Part shown: piece after piece, positions 27,005 to 35,911 of the stretch
Numbering within the stretch: position 1 is the stretch's first letter
Layout of the letters: each line of letters opens with the position of its first letter
Source: Megaera_A sp049739405
GTDB lineage: Bacteria > Pseudomonadota > Alphaproteobacteria > Rickettsiales > Rickettsiaceae
DNA: 64,000 nt
Assembly (NCBI GenBank): GCA_049739405.1
Contig: JBMGNO010000001.1
Location: forward strand, 4,350-68,349
Direction of reading: 5' to 3'
Position numbers and translations under genes: made by a program
Notes under the pieces: generated by a model
What the model saw: only the letters and a program-made list of their open reading frames with translations
Told to the model about the DNA's origin: nothing
The model's database searches: none

Positions 27005-27750
27005 TCATTAATAAATGATTCCAACTCTTCAAAAGCTACTTCCAAAACCTCTCTATTAACAGATCTTAGCACCAAAGATGTTCCGTGCTCACCCTCTTTT
27101 TTAAATGGGTAGCTACCTATTTCGACGTTAGGGTATTTTTTCTGAAGGGCAGTTAGGCTCTTGGCAATATGACTCTCACCAATAATAACTTCCATAGATT
27201 TTGAGTGCACGAGCTGACCTTTTCGTAGCGACGGTAAAGCAGCACCCAGCATGGCCTTCATAATCGTAGGTATTCCTGCCATCACACAAACATTATTAAC
27301 CATAAAACCTGGCGCTGCGCTTTCCTTATTATGAAGTAATTTTGATCCTTTAGGAAAATACGCCATTTTTTTGCGTGACTCGTTTAACTCCTCACCTCGT
27401 TGATGCGAAAATTCTTCTAGATCACGACAAACTCCAGCATCCAAGATCAAATCAAGACCAAAAGCCTCTGCTACGGATTCTGCAGTGATGTCGTCATGCG
27501 TAGGACCAATTCCTCCAGTAGTAAAAACATAATCATATATAGAACTTAGGTGGCGTATATTATCAATAATCATTTTCTTATTGTCTGGTATGGTCCTAGC
27601 TTCAATAATATCAATACCAATCTTACCCAAAGTAAGTGCGATTTCTTGAGTGTTTTTATCAAGAGTACGTCCCGATAATATTTCATTACCAATAATAATA
27701 ATTGCAGCGTTGATTTGTTTTTTCATGATTTTTGGCTTTATTTTAGTCAT
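26992..27750 (-). CDS. CinA/MoaB-like molybdopterin-binding domain protein
   Basis: 252 residues of the competence/damage-inducible CinA N-terminal (MoaB/MoeA-like) family. Visible: AAIIIIGNEILSGRTLDKNTQEIA, VFTTGGIGPTHDDITAESVAEAF and GVCVMAG-like strands. Only the COG1058 domain is present; the nicotinamide-amidase C-terminal domain of full CinA is absent, as in several alphaproteobacteria. The start at 27750 has an AGG 7 bases upstream; an internal ATG at 27726 is the alternative. A role in nucleotide or FAD-pyrophosphate metabolism is possible but unproven. A dispersed repeat supplies its stop codon. Confidence 0.8.
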   Translation of the reverse strand: MTKIKPKIMKKQINAAIIIIGNEILSGRTLDKNTQEIALTLGKIGIDIIEARTIPDNKKMIIDNIRHLSSIYDYVFTTGGIGPTHDDITAESVAEAFGLDLILDAGVCRDLEEFSHQRGEELNESRKKMAYFPKGSKLLHNKESAAPGFMVNNVCVMAGIPTIMKAMLGAALPSLRKGQLVHSKSMEVIIGESHIAKSLTALQKKYPNVEIGSYPFKKEGEHGTSLVLRSVNREVLEVAFEELESFINDIVN

Positions 27751-27790
27751 AATTCAACCTACTATATCAAACTACTATCCGCCACACCAC

Positions 27791-27818
27791 AAAAAAACGC
27801 CAGCGAAACTAATCACTA
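27791..27818. repeat. 28-bp direct repeat, left copy
   Basis: Identical over 28 bases to 30304-30331, so the pair brackets the first ankyrin gene. On the minus strand this copy keeps one terminator arm (CGCTGGCGTTTTTTT) but has lost the matching arm. It reads as a broken copy of the terminator at 30303-30338. Confidence 0.8.
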
Positions 27819-27851
27819 AATTAAAAAATATTTTCTATAAAACAGCAACCT

Positions 27852-27865
27852 TTTAATTTACTATA
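27852..27865 (-). repeat. short arm of the TATAGTAAATTAA repeat family
   Basis: TTTAATTTACTATA on the plus strand lies between the CinA-like gene and the first ankyrin gene and matches the arms at 26988 and 55487. Confidence 0.5.
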
Positions 27866-27885
27866 ATATTCTGCAATAAGTTGAA

Positions 27886-30228
27886 TTAGAACATATCTGA
27901 AATATTTTCCGTGACATCCAAATATAAATCGTGCCAGGATGATTCAATAAAATCTACAAACTTATCATTCCCGTACTCACGAGCAATATCTAAAGGTGTT
28001 TTACCGTCTTTATTTGCAACATATAACGCCTGGCAACCTTCATTTAATGATCGCACCACAAAATCAAATTGATCTGGGTTAGCAGCTGCATAATGAAACC
28101 AAGTATTACCACAAGGATCATAGAAGTTATTAATTTGCTCTAATTCTTGTTTATCCAACCAAGGTAAATCAAGCTCTTCAGGACTTTGTGCTCCTTTTTC
28201 ACTCACCCAATCCATTACTATATTATTTAGACGTAAAGGCACTAATGGCTCACCCTCGAATAATACCTCACCTTCAACGTCAAAACCAATATCAGATAAT
28301 ACAAGAATTAATTTATCAAAGCATTCGATTGGCTGATCCTTTGAATAGCTTTCTTTTAATGTTTTGGTATATTTTTCTACGCTATGATCACTAACTTTAG
28401 AAAACGCACCCTCTACTTCGGAATAAGAATCTAAAATCGCTTTTGCTTTTTTATTCAACTCTTCACCTGATAAATTTTCATCTAATAATTTAATCGTTTT
28501 ATTAAAAATTCTATTCGCTAAGCTTAATTCAGTTATAGAGTCAAAGTAATGAACATCACTAACCATATCACTATAAAAAGAACAAACCTCACTAACATCA
28601 ACTTTCTTCAAACAAAATCCTAGAGCTTTAGTTATTTGATCGGTCCCAATATTATATAAATTCTCATAATTTAAAGAATCAAGGTCAAATAATCGCTCTT
28701 CTTGTAAATTTAGCACTTCAGAAATTTGTATACTTGTTCTGCATAGGGCAACAACCAATAACTTAGCTACAAAGCTAGAGCATATTACGTCTTTACCTAT
28801 ATCAGTATTTGGATTAAGCAAATCTTCAAAGCAATCAAATATATCTTTCTTATCTTTATATTTGCGCCCCAAATTCTGGAATTTATTTGCTACATTTGAC
28901 AATGTGATAATACTTTGATCATAATCAATTTGATCAAAATTATTATCCAAATACAACTGCGCAATATTTTCTTCTAATAATTCTTGCATAACATCTAACC
29001 AGTCTTCTCCATACATATCTTGTAAGGCACTATGATATTTAGCTGGAATAATTTTTTGCAAATCTACTCTGTATATATCAGACTGTAGTAACGTTGACTT
29101 TTGAAATCGCTCTTGTGAATATACATTAACGTGATGCGACAAATGACCCACAAATTTATCATTCCTATCATAATTATTATAATACATACCAACATGATAA
29201 GGACTGAAATTTAACTCTGATAAAGTTATCTTCTCTTGACCTTTTTTATACACCTCTTCCTTTACCTCTTCATACGACTCCGTGCAATAAGCACGCCTTT
29301 TATCCTCAAGGATAACTATGATATCGCCATTTTTGATAATAGGATCATTCCCATCAAGGTACTCACTTTTTATGCGCGTAAATTCATTATTCTGTACAGA
29401 ACTATTATCTTTTAATATTTGTAAGTTATCAGTGATCGGATTTTCTAAAAAATCATTGAAATGCTCTTCTATAATTGAATATAAGACTCCAGAATTTTGC
29501 AGTATGGATGCCTCAAAAATAGTTAATTTTTCACTAGGGTCTAATTCTTGCCCTTTATCGAGTAGCTTCTTATTTCGTTCATATTTAACAAGAGTATTTT
29601 CTATTTTTTCTAAATATTTTTGTTTGAAAGTTATTGTAAATAAAAGACCTTTACTATCAAAATTTATATTATCAAGATCATATATAATATTATTTATTTC
29701 TGTATTACCAATTAAGAGATCTAAATTAGATTGTAAAAAATTTATTTCACTTGCATCCAATGTCTTTTTGTTAATATAACGGTCAAAAACTACAAGTAAA
29801 TATTCTCCAAATACACTCAAGTATTCCTTAACATCTGAATCTTTTGATTCTTTGATAAAAATTTTCGATTTTCCTTCCCCTTTTACTCCTGATATCTCTT
29901 CAAAAAATTCTTCTCCGCGGGATAAATTAATTGAATAAACGCATGAATATTTTTCTAGTTTTATAGCCAAATCTAGGGCTGTTTCATTAGCACTATTGTC
30001 AATCTTTAAATCAACTCCCCTACCTAACAAAAACTCTAAAGACTCAACGCTACCATATTTTACAGCAGTATGAGCCATACTATTACCTTCGAGATCTTGG
30101 TAATTTATGTCTAACCCTTCATTAATTAAATGCTCTAGGGTTAAGTTATCATTACACTTTATTGCAACAATTACATTGTTAGCAATTTCCTGTTGATCAC
30201 TTGTATTTATATTTTCATTATTACCCAT
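27886..30228 (-). CDS. ankyrin-repeat protein with putative permuted NlpC/P60-like core (paralogue A)
   Basis: 780 residues, start at ATG 30228 (MGNNENINTSD) behind an exceptionally strong GGGAGGAG Shine-Dalgarno; the frame extends 14 codons further but without support. Ankyrin repeats lie at both ends: about 17-95 (EGNSMAHTAVKYGSVESLEFLLGRG) and about 698-760 (CGNTWFHYAAANPDQ, DGKTPLDIAREYG). Between them, N-GDIIVILED (about 300), YHVGMYY with His345, HLSHH (362-366) and DVICSSFVAKLL with Cys483 appear in the order expected for circularly permuted papain-fold hydrolases (YiiX/LRAT/NlpC-P60-like). That fold is an inference. The gene is paralogous to the one at 30360. No signal peptide; a secreted effector is plausible. 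Confidence 0.7.
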   Translation of the reverse strand: MGNNENINTSDQQEIANNVIVAIKCNDNLTLEHLINEGLDINYQDLEGNSMAHTAVKYGSVESLEFLLGRGVDLKIDNSANETALDLAIKLEKYSCVYSINLSRGEEFFEEISGVKGEGKSKIFIKESKDSDVKEYLSVFGEYLLVVFDRYINKKTLDASEINFLQSNLDLLIGNTEINNIIYDLDNINFDSKGLLFTITFKQKYLEKIENTLVKYERNKKLLDKGQELDPSEKLTIFEASILQNSGVLYSIIEEHFNDFLENPITDNLQILKDNSSVQNNEFTRIKSEYLDGNDPIIKNGDIIVILEDKRRAYCTESYEEVKEEVYKKGQEKITLSELNFSPYHVGMYYNNYDRNDKFVGHLSHHVNVYSQERFQKSTLLQSDIYRVDLQKIIPAKYHSALQDMYGEDWLDVMQELLEENIAQLYLDNNFDQIDYDQSIITLSNVANKFQNLGRKYKDKKDIFDCFEDLLNPNTDIGKDVICSSFVAKLLVVALCRTSIQISEVLNLQEERLFDLDSLNYENLYNIGTDQITKALGFCLKKVDVSEVCSFYSDMVSDVHYFDSITELSLANRIFNKTIKLLDENLSGEELNKKAKAILDSYSEVEGAFSKVSDHSVEKYTKTLKESYSKDQPIECFDKLILVLSDIGFDVEGEVLFEGEPLVPLRLNNIVMDWVSEKGAQSPEELDLPWLDKQELEQINNFYDPCGNTWFHYAAANPDQFDFVVRSLNEGCQALYVANKDGKTPLDIAREYGNDKFVDFIESSWHDLYLDVTENISDMF

Positions 30229-30327
30229 TATCTCCTCCCTTCTTCCTTTTTGGTTAATTTGTATTAACATGTATTCACTTAAAAGTCAACTAAATAGTAT
30301 ATAAAAAAAACGCCAGCGAAACTAATC
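30217..30327 (-). repeat. duplicated promoter/leader block of ankyrin paralogue A
   Basis: About 111 bases closely matching 32271-32380: first codons (MGNN), Shine-Dalgarno, leader, promoter and part of the preceding terminator. The non-coding match is stronger than the protein match, so regulation has been conserved or recently homogenised. Confidence 0.85.
30261..30289 (-). promoter_or_regulatory. promoter of ankyrin paralogue A
   Basis: On the minus strand TTGACT (30289-30284), 17-base spacer, TAATAC (30266-30261). The same elements stand at the same distance before paralogue B. Confidence 0.5.
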
Positions 30328-30338
30328 ACTAGCGTTTT
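30303..30338 (-). terminator. terminator of ankyrin paralogue B
   Basis: On the minus strand AACGCTAG pairs with CTGGCGTT (one G-U pair), followed by a run of T residues; it starts 22 bases past the stop at 30360. Its second half forms the 28-bp repeat shared with 27791-27818. Confidence 0.75.
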
Positions 30339-30359
30339 AATACTCTGATGTTGAGTTGC

Positions 30360-32282
30360 TTAAGCAGCTTCTGCTATTTCACTTTCACCACCCAGAATCA
30401 CATCGCCTGCATCATCCCTAAAGTTAGCAAAATCTGCTTCTAGATGATACAATTCAACCATATCTGAAGGAGTAATACCTTCCTTATTTTCTATACTAAT
30501 ATCAGCTTGATATTTAACAAATAGTTGTATTAGATCTGGTCTATTATTAGCCACAGCATAATGAACCAAGCTGTTTTCATTAGCATCACACTTATTAGTA
30601 ACATTAAATAAAGTATCACCCATTAAATATTCAATCTTTTCCACTTCACTATAGCCTTTTGCATCTAAATCAGCATGTATTTGATCGAAAAAACATTCAT
30701 CATTAAACTCCGGGGGTTGCAAGTTACTTTTATCAACTACTATCCCCATACCCTCAAACATTTCTAGCGCTTGCAAAAAGTGATTACTCGAGCCTTGAGC
30801 ATAATAAAAACTGTTAATAAAAGCCTGCATTTCAGGTAACTCAATATCGCCTTTAATTTCCCCAACTTCTTGATAAATCGTAAATAACTCTTGTGATTTA
30901 ATCATAAATTCATCTTCGGATAACTGACCTTCTGTAATCAAATCTTCCATTTTGTGATATAAACGAGCAAACACATCTTCCGATTCAATGCGTCCATATA
31001 ATTGCTGCTCACTAATTTTGTTGAAATATTCATCTACCACATCAGGTTTTGTTAAACAAAACTCTAATTTTTCAATAATGCGGTCTGATGATATATTGCT
31101 AATATTCTCTGTTTTAAATAAAGATAAATCCACTATGTCCGACTCTATCTCTAATTCTGCAGATAAATCGGCATTTGTTTTAATTAAACTTGCTACTAAC
31201 ATCTTCCACATAAATTGTGAACATCTGATATTTTCACCTTCTTTAAATAAATCCATATCAAACTCTTGCTCACTTTCGAGCTCATGCCCTAATATTGGCA
31301 TAAAATCGGCTAAATAAGCCATCTTTAACCCTTGATTACTACGTGTAAGAACTAATGTTTCTAATTTTTCAGCATGCTCCTGGTGTAATTCATTCATATT
31401 ATTTTTTAGAATACGGTTCAGTTCATTCTCATAATTTACACCATATTTTTGTTGCAATGCTGGTAATAAATGATCTGGTATAAGCTTTACTACATTAAAT
31501 GAATATAAATTACTTTGTACAATATCGACCCAATCAAACTCACGCTTACCATACCCCTCATACGTAACGTGAGATAAATTGATATCACCACCATTTTTAA
31601 ACACTAATGCGGAATGTGTATGATCATTTAAAGAACCAACCTCCCTTAATTTTTCCAAAGGGAAAATTGACTCGCCTCTGAATGCCCTAACTTTATCAAT
31701 ATTCACAAATGATAAGTACACACCATCATTAATATCTGTGCCACCATCTGCGTCATCATCCGAAGCATATTGAAGCAGCTTCATTAAAGAACTTAACCTC
31801 GGATGATGCTCAACATTAATAGCGTCCATAGAGAAATCAATCTTATTAATAGCTTTCTCCATTTTTATTACCATACCTAACTCTTGAATAGTTAACTTTT
31901 CAGATTCGGCTATTTTATGACCTGCTTTTACTAATTTTTTGTGTAAGTTATCTTTAGCTAGTATTGAATCTAAATGCTCTACATCTTGAGTCTTATAAGA
32001 AAAAGTTCGTAATAATTGTATATATTTCTCAAAATTATTATTTAAAGAATTTGCTTTTAAAGCATTAGTAAAACGATTATTAGCCTCTACATTACCCACA
32101 ATATTTTCTAACGCCTGAAATACAAAATCCCGCTGATTTGAATCAAATTTGCCCTGATGCAATAATTTAATAAGAGTTTCATCCCTTAAATTCAAACCCT
32201 GAAATAACTGAGACTCTTTATCACCTTGGCTACCCAGTAAATTTTGGTAGGTGTTATCAATACCTGAAATATTATTACCCAT
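30360..32282 (-). CDS. ankyrin-repeat protein with putative permuted NlpC/P60-like core (paralogue B)
   Basis: 640 residues starting MGNNISGID behind GGAGGAG. Paralogue of the 780-residue protein just downstream. It lacks the N-terminal ankyrin repeats and keeps a C-terminal pair (about 566-612: NENSLVHYAVANNRPDLIQLF, KEGITPSDMVELY). The shared core has DGVYLSFVNIDKV (about 186), HTHSALVFKNG with His223, INLSHV with His238, LYSFNVVKLIPDHLLPAL and NIRCSQFMWKMLVASL with Cys354. The order His, His, Cys fits a permuted papain fold. The region after the cysteine also aligns (SDRIIEKLEFCL versus TDQITKALGFCL). Function is unproven; a host-directed hydrolase effector is the working idea. Confidence 0.7.
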   Translation of the reverse strand: MGNNISGIDNTYQNLLGSQGDKESQLFQGLNLRDETLIKLLHQGKFDSNQRDFVFQALENIVGNVEANNRFTNALKANSLNNNFEKYIQLLRTFSYKTQDVEHLDSILAKDNLHKKLVKAGHKIAESEKLTIQELGMVIKMEKAINKIDFSMDAINVEHHPRLSSLMKLLQYASDDDADGGTDINDGVYLSFVNIDKVRAFRGESIFPLEKLREVGSLNDHTHSALVFKNGGDINLSHVTYEGYGKREFDWVDIVQSNLYSFNVVKLIPDHLLPALQQKYGVNYENELNRILKNNMNELHQEHAEKLETLVLTRSNQGLKMAYLADFMPILGHELESEQEFDMDLFKEGENIRCSQFMWKMLVASLIKTNADLSAELEIESDIVDLSLFKTENISNISSDRIIEKLEFCLTKPDVVDEYFNKISEQQLYGRIESEDVFARLYHKMEDLITEGQLSEDEFMIKSQELFTIYQEVGEIKGDIELPEMQAFINSFYYAQGSSNHFLQALEMFEGMGIVVDKSNLQPPEFNDECFFDQIHADLDAKGYSEVEKIEYLMGDTLFNVTNKCDANENSLVHYAVANNRPDLIQLFVKYQADISIENKEGITPSDMVELYHLEADFANFRDDAGDVILGGESEIAEAA

Positions 32283-32380
32283 TATCTCCTCCTTTTTTCC
32301 TTTTTAGTTAATTTATATTAACATATATTCACCTAAAAGTCAACTAAATAGTATATAAAGAAACACCGAAGAAACTAATC
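32271..32380 (-). repeat. duplicated promoter/leader block of ankyrin paralogue B
   Basis: Second copy of the block at 30217-30327, with about ten substitutions. It covers the MGNN codons, GGAGGAG, the leader, the promoter and part of the terminator of the upstream barrel gene. Confidence 0.85.
32315..32343 (-). promoter_or_regulatory. promoter of ankyrin paralogue B
   Basis: On the minus strand TTGACT (32343-32338), 17-base spacer, TAATAT (32320-32315), matching the paralogue A promoter. Confidence 0.5.
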
Positions 32381-32394
32381 TTCGGTGCTTCTTT
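32360..32394 (-). terminator. terminator of the outer-membrane barrel gene
   Basis: On the minus strand AAGCACCGAAG pairs with CTTCGGTGTTT around ATTAGTTT, with a T-rich tail, 20 bases past the stop at 32414. Its loop (ATTAGTTT) is the same as in the terminator at 30303, so the two share ancestry. Confidence 0.7.
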
Positions 32395-32413
32395 GGAGGT
32401 AAATTTTTAAACT

Positions 32414-33760
32414 TTATAAAGCTGCTTGAATTCCAACTAAACCAACATAATTTCGAACGCTTTTATCACTATGCGTTGTTCCAGGCACTGTTGCACCGGT
32501 AGCATCGATATGATCACCACTGATTTTATGTAATGGTGAATACCCTTGCCCTTTAATACCTTCAATGAATAACTTCACAGTTGGAGTAATCATTGTTGAA
32601 ATGCCCGCTGTAAGCTGTGATTGCATTCTCCATGGAGAACCCTTTGGCCCAGCTCTAAAGTCGCTATATTCTAGAGATAAATCTAAATCTTTCCCATATG
32701 CAGCATTATTCCATCTATATTTACCACCAACTGAGAATGCATCAACTTTACTTGCTGCAAAAACATTGAGAGGAGCGGATGGGTTATGCGTACCAGGCCA
32801 CTCTTTAGTGGTCTTTGCATATTCAGCTTGTAAAGTTATATTTTCATATTTAATACGTGCATATACATCCCAAGCTGGGTTATATATATTCCCAGGTCCA
32901 AAATGAACTACTGGAAATTCTTGATTATAAGCACTACCTTTGATATACGAACCACCTACTAAAGCACTTATATGATCAGCAAATTTATGCTCGTAACTCA
33001 AATCAGCAGCGAAATTATTAATCTTACTAGGCACATTTGTTTCTTTTACGGGCACATTTGCTGCTCTATATTGTGCACCTCCTTGTATTGCTGTAATAGA
33101 AGTATTAAGACCCTGATAGTCAAGTCCAAAAACAGCGCTTTGAGCCACTGGAGCAAAAGCATGTTGCATCAGCGATGAGCTAAATGGACTCATTGTATTC
33201 ATTAAACCAAACGGGATATTTTGTTTACCCAAAGAAGCATATACTGGAGATATTTCCTTATTACCAATAAAAATCCATGCCTTTCTCACGTGAGTCTGGT
33301 TCCTACTAATTGCAATGTTAGTACCGCCATTAATTTGTTGAGGACTATAAAATAATTCTCCATAAAAAGATAACCAAGGTGTTAAAGAACCAGAAGCCTG
33401 AAATTTCATACTATGAATAACCATTTCTGATACACTTTTACCAACCTGATTTGCTGCAGTTGGCACTTGCATAAGATAATTGAACTTAGAATCAGTATTA
33501 CTTTTTTGATAATCTGCGATACCAATAATGGACGCGCCTAAATATAATTTCCCCTCTTCTAAATATTTTTCCTTATTTTGAAAAAAGAATTGTGATTTTT
33601 TTGACAGATTATTTGTTATATCGATCATTTTATAACTATATTCTGAATTCATACGAATAATATCGTTAAAATCATTGTTATGCTTGTCGCACGCTAAAGA
33701 AGTTGAAGATAAACCTAATATAGCAGCTAAGGTCCATAAAAGCGTTTGGTGTTTAATCAT
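32414..33760 (-). CDS. outer-membrane beta-barrel protein, LbtU/DUF3573-like
   Basis: 448 residues. A signal peptide of about 23 residues ends in SLA-C. A polar, helical N-terminal region (about 25-70) is followed by alternating beta-strand pattern to the C-terminus (VGLVGIQAAL). Segments such as RKAWIFIGNKEISPVYASLGKQNIPFG and LSYEHKFADHISALVGGSYIKGSA recall the LbtU siderophore-porin/DUF3573 families of intracellular gammaproteobacteria. That likeness is from memory of the pattern and is uncertain. AGGG Shine-Dalgarno 6 bases before ATG. It stands upstream of the two ankyrin genes on the same strand, with its own terminator. A general porin is the alternative. Confidence 0.6.
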   Translation of the reverse strand: MIKHQTLLWTLAAILGLSSTSLACDKHNNDFNDIIRMNSEYSYKMIDITNNLSKKSQFFFQNKEKYLEEGKLYLGASIIGIADYQKSNTDSKFNYLMQVPTAANQVGKSVSEMVIHSMKFQASGSLTPWLSFYGELFYSPQQINGGTNIAISRNQTHVRKAWIFIGNKEISPVYASLGKQNIPFGLMNTMSPFSSSLMQHAFAPVAQSAVFGLDYQGLNTSITAIQGGAQYRAANVPVKETNVPSKINNFAADLSYEHKFADHISALVGGSYIKGSAYNQEFPVVHFGPGNIYNPAWDVYARIKYENITLQAEYAKTTKEWPGTHNPSAPLNVFAASKVDAFSVGGKYRWNNAAYGKDLDLSLEYSDFRAGPKGSPWRMQSQLTAGISTMITPTVKLFIEGIKGQGYSPLHKISGDHIDATGATVPGTTHSDKSVRNYVGLVGIQAAL

Positions 33761-33895
33761 AATAAGCCCTAAAAAATGTTATTTATGCTCACCTTTTATA
33801 AGGCTCAAAAATAATACTTAAAAGCAAAATACGCAGATATCTCGGATTATTTTAAACCTATGTGACAAATAAAGCGCATAGTCTGCAGATTGTAA

Positions 33896-35893
33896 TTAAT
33901 CAAATTCAATGATCACATCACCACCCGCAACATTATCAGATTCTTTTACTAGAATTTTTGCTATTTTAGCCGCTTTTTCTGCCGTAATAATGTTTTCCAT
34001 TTTCATAGCGGTTAAGGTAACAAGCTCCTGGCCAGGAACCACTTCCTGCCCTTCTTCAACATGAATCCCTATAATTTGACCCGATAATGGAGCTATTAAC
34101 TCGTTAGAATCGTCGCTATCGTCTCGGTTGAGCATTAACGCCTCAAGCTCTGACATACGCGGCGAGCGAACATATGATTCAACAGTGATTCCAGAATATG
34201 TTAAACAATATTTAGTTGGTATTTTTTCAATTTTTACATTTACTTTTTGACTATTAACTACAGAAGTTACTAGCGGATTACCAATATTCCAATTACTACG
34301 TATATTAATTCTGTTGACACCATGACGAATATTATAACCTTCTTCAACTGCTTTAATCATCACAGGATATTGCTTACCATCAATCGAAACAATCCATCTT
34401 GTGCCGATTTTATGATATTGTTCAGAAAGCTGATCTGGCAAAATTGCAGCACGTTTTTGCTCTTCTAGGAATGCTAGTAATGTTGTTGCTAAGAATACCT
34501 CATTGATCTCAGATGTGAGTGTTGCACCGGAAAAACCATCTGGATATTCTTCATCAATAAATCCTGTATGTATATCACCGCTAGAAAACCTTGGATTATG
34601 AATTAGAGCCTCTAAGAAACTAATATTATGCGATATACCCTGAATCACAAAAGCACCCAAAGAATTCTTCATCAGTTCAATTGCATCATCACGCGTTTTT
34701 CCATAGGTGCATAATTTAGCAATCATTGCATCATAATACATACTAACTTCGCCACCAGAAGTAATTCCACTATCAATACGAATATTAACACTTTTATTTG
34801 GCTCTTGATACTCCATAATCCGGCCACTAGAGGGCAGGAAACCTCTTGTTGGATCTTCTGCGCAAATACGCGATTCTATCGCCCAACCATCTAGTTTTAC
34901 ATCTTCCTGCGTGAAACTTAATTTCTCACCGGCTGCTACTCGAATCATCTGTTCCACTAGATCATAGCCAGTGATCATTTCTGTCACGGGATGCTCCACC
35001 TGCAGGCGAGTATTCATCTCAAGGAAGTAGAAATTTTTATCCTCTTCCATCATGAATTCAACCGTGCCCACCGAGTAATACCCTACTTTCTTTGATAGAT
35101 TCACCACCTCCTTATACATTTTTTGGCGCGTTTCCTCATCAACAAAAGAGCTTGGCGCTTCTTCTATTACTTTTTGATGATATCTTTGAATTGAACATTC
35201 TCGCTCACCAAGACATACCACATTACCAAATTGGTCTGCAATGACTTGTATCTCAATATGACGCGGTGACAAAATGAGTTTTTCAATAAAAACACGACTA
35301 TCACTAAAGCAATTCTCAGCCTCAAGCTTTGCTGATTCATAAGCTTTTTCCATCTCTTTAGAATTATGCACAACGCGCATACCACGCCCACCACCACCAG
35401 CTGCCGCTTTAATAATCACTGGATAGCCAATTTTTTCTGTAATTTCAAGGGCTTGTTCAAGATTAGCAATAGATCCCATATAGCCAGGAACAGTACTAAC
35501 ACCCGAGTCAATTGCTATTTTTTTAGCTTCAATTTTATCGCCCATTTTCTTAATAACACGCGCACTTGGACCGATTAAAACTATCCCTTCTCGCTTTAAT
35601 ACATTTGCAAAATGCGGATTTTCCGAAAGAAACCCATACCCAGGATGTACTGCTTGTGCGCCACTAATACGAATAGCATTTACAATATTCTTAATCGACA
35701 AATAGCTTTCTGTTGCGGGTGAATTACCAACGTAGTAAGCCTCATCTGCGTATTGCACATGCTGAGAGTTAGTATCCGCCTCTGAGTATATGGCAACAGA
35801 CTTAATCTTCATTTTACGCAGCGTTTTCATAATACGTAGAGCAATTTCTCCACGATTAGCTACAAGGACTTTGTCAAATAATGGTTTATTCAT
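33896..35893 (-). CDS. pccA: propionyl-CoA carboxylase, biotin-carrying alpha subunit
   Basis: 665 residues. Biotin carboxylase domain (about 1-450) with KVLVANRGEIALRIMKT, the ATP-grasp glycine loop AAAGGGGRGMRVV, GERECSIQRYHQKVIEEAP and EMNTRLQVEHPVTE. A BT-like linker follows, then a C-terminal biotinyl domain with the attachment lysine at Lys631 (TAMKMEN). It loads CO2 on biotin for transfer to propionyl-CoA by PccB, giving methylmalonyl-CoA. It lies 18 bases downstream of pccB, an operon typical of Rickettsiaceae. Acetyl-CoA carboxylase is less likely because biotin carboxylase and carrier are fused. Confidence 0.93.
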   Translation of the reverse strand: MNKPLFDKVLVANRGEIALRIMKTLRKMKIKSVAIYSEADTNSQHVQYADEAYYVGNSPATESYLSIKNIVNAIRISGAQAVHPGYGFLSENPHFANVLKREGIVLIGPSARVIKKMGDKIEAKKIAIDSGVSTVPGYMGSIANLEQALEITEKIGYPVIIKAAAGGGGRGMRVVHNSKEMEKAYESAKLEAENCFSDSRVFIEKLILSPRHIEIQVIADQFGNVVCLGERECSIQRYHQKVIEEAPSSFVDEETRQKMYKEVVNLSKKVGYYSVGTVEFMMEEDKNFYFLEMNTRLQVEHPVTEMITGYDLVEQMIRVAAGEKLSFTQEDVKLDGWAIESRICAEDPTRGFLPSSGRIMEYQEPNKSVNIRIDSGITSGGEVSMYYDAMIAKLCTYGKTRDDAIELMKNSLGAFVIQGISHNISFLEALIHNPRFSSGDIHTGFIDEEYPDGFSGATLTSEINEVFLATTLLAFLEEQKRAAILPDQLSEQYHKIGTRWIVSIDGKQYPVMIKAVEEGYNIRHGVNRINIRSNWNIGNPLVTSVVNSQKVNVKIEKIPTKYCLTYSGITVESYVRSPRMSELEALMLNRDDSDDSNELIAPLSGQIIGIHVEEGQEVVPGQELVTLTAMKMENIITAEKAAKIAKILVKESDNVAGGDVIIEFD

Positions 35894-35911
35894 AATAAAT
35901 ATTTCACTGTG

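Noticed and set aside
27650..27856. A 68-codon plus-strand frame opposite the CinA-like gene
   Set aside because: Overlaps the N-terminal coding region of the minus-strand gene and ends in repeat sequence. Shadow frame.
29318..29779. A 153-codon plus-strand frame
   Set aside because: It lies inside ankyrin paralogue A. The peptide is cysteine- and serine-rich in the way antisense frames of AT-rich genes are.
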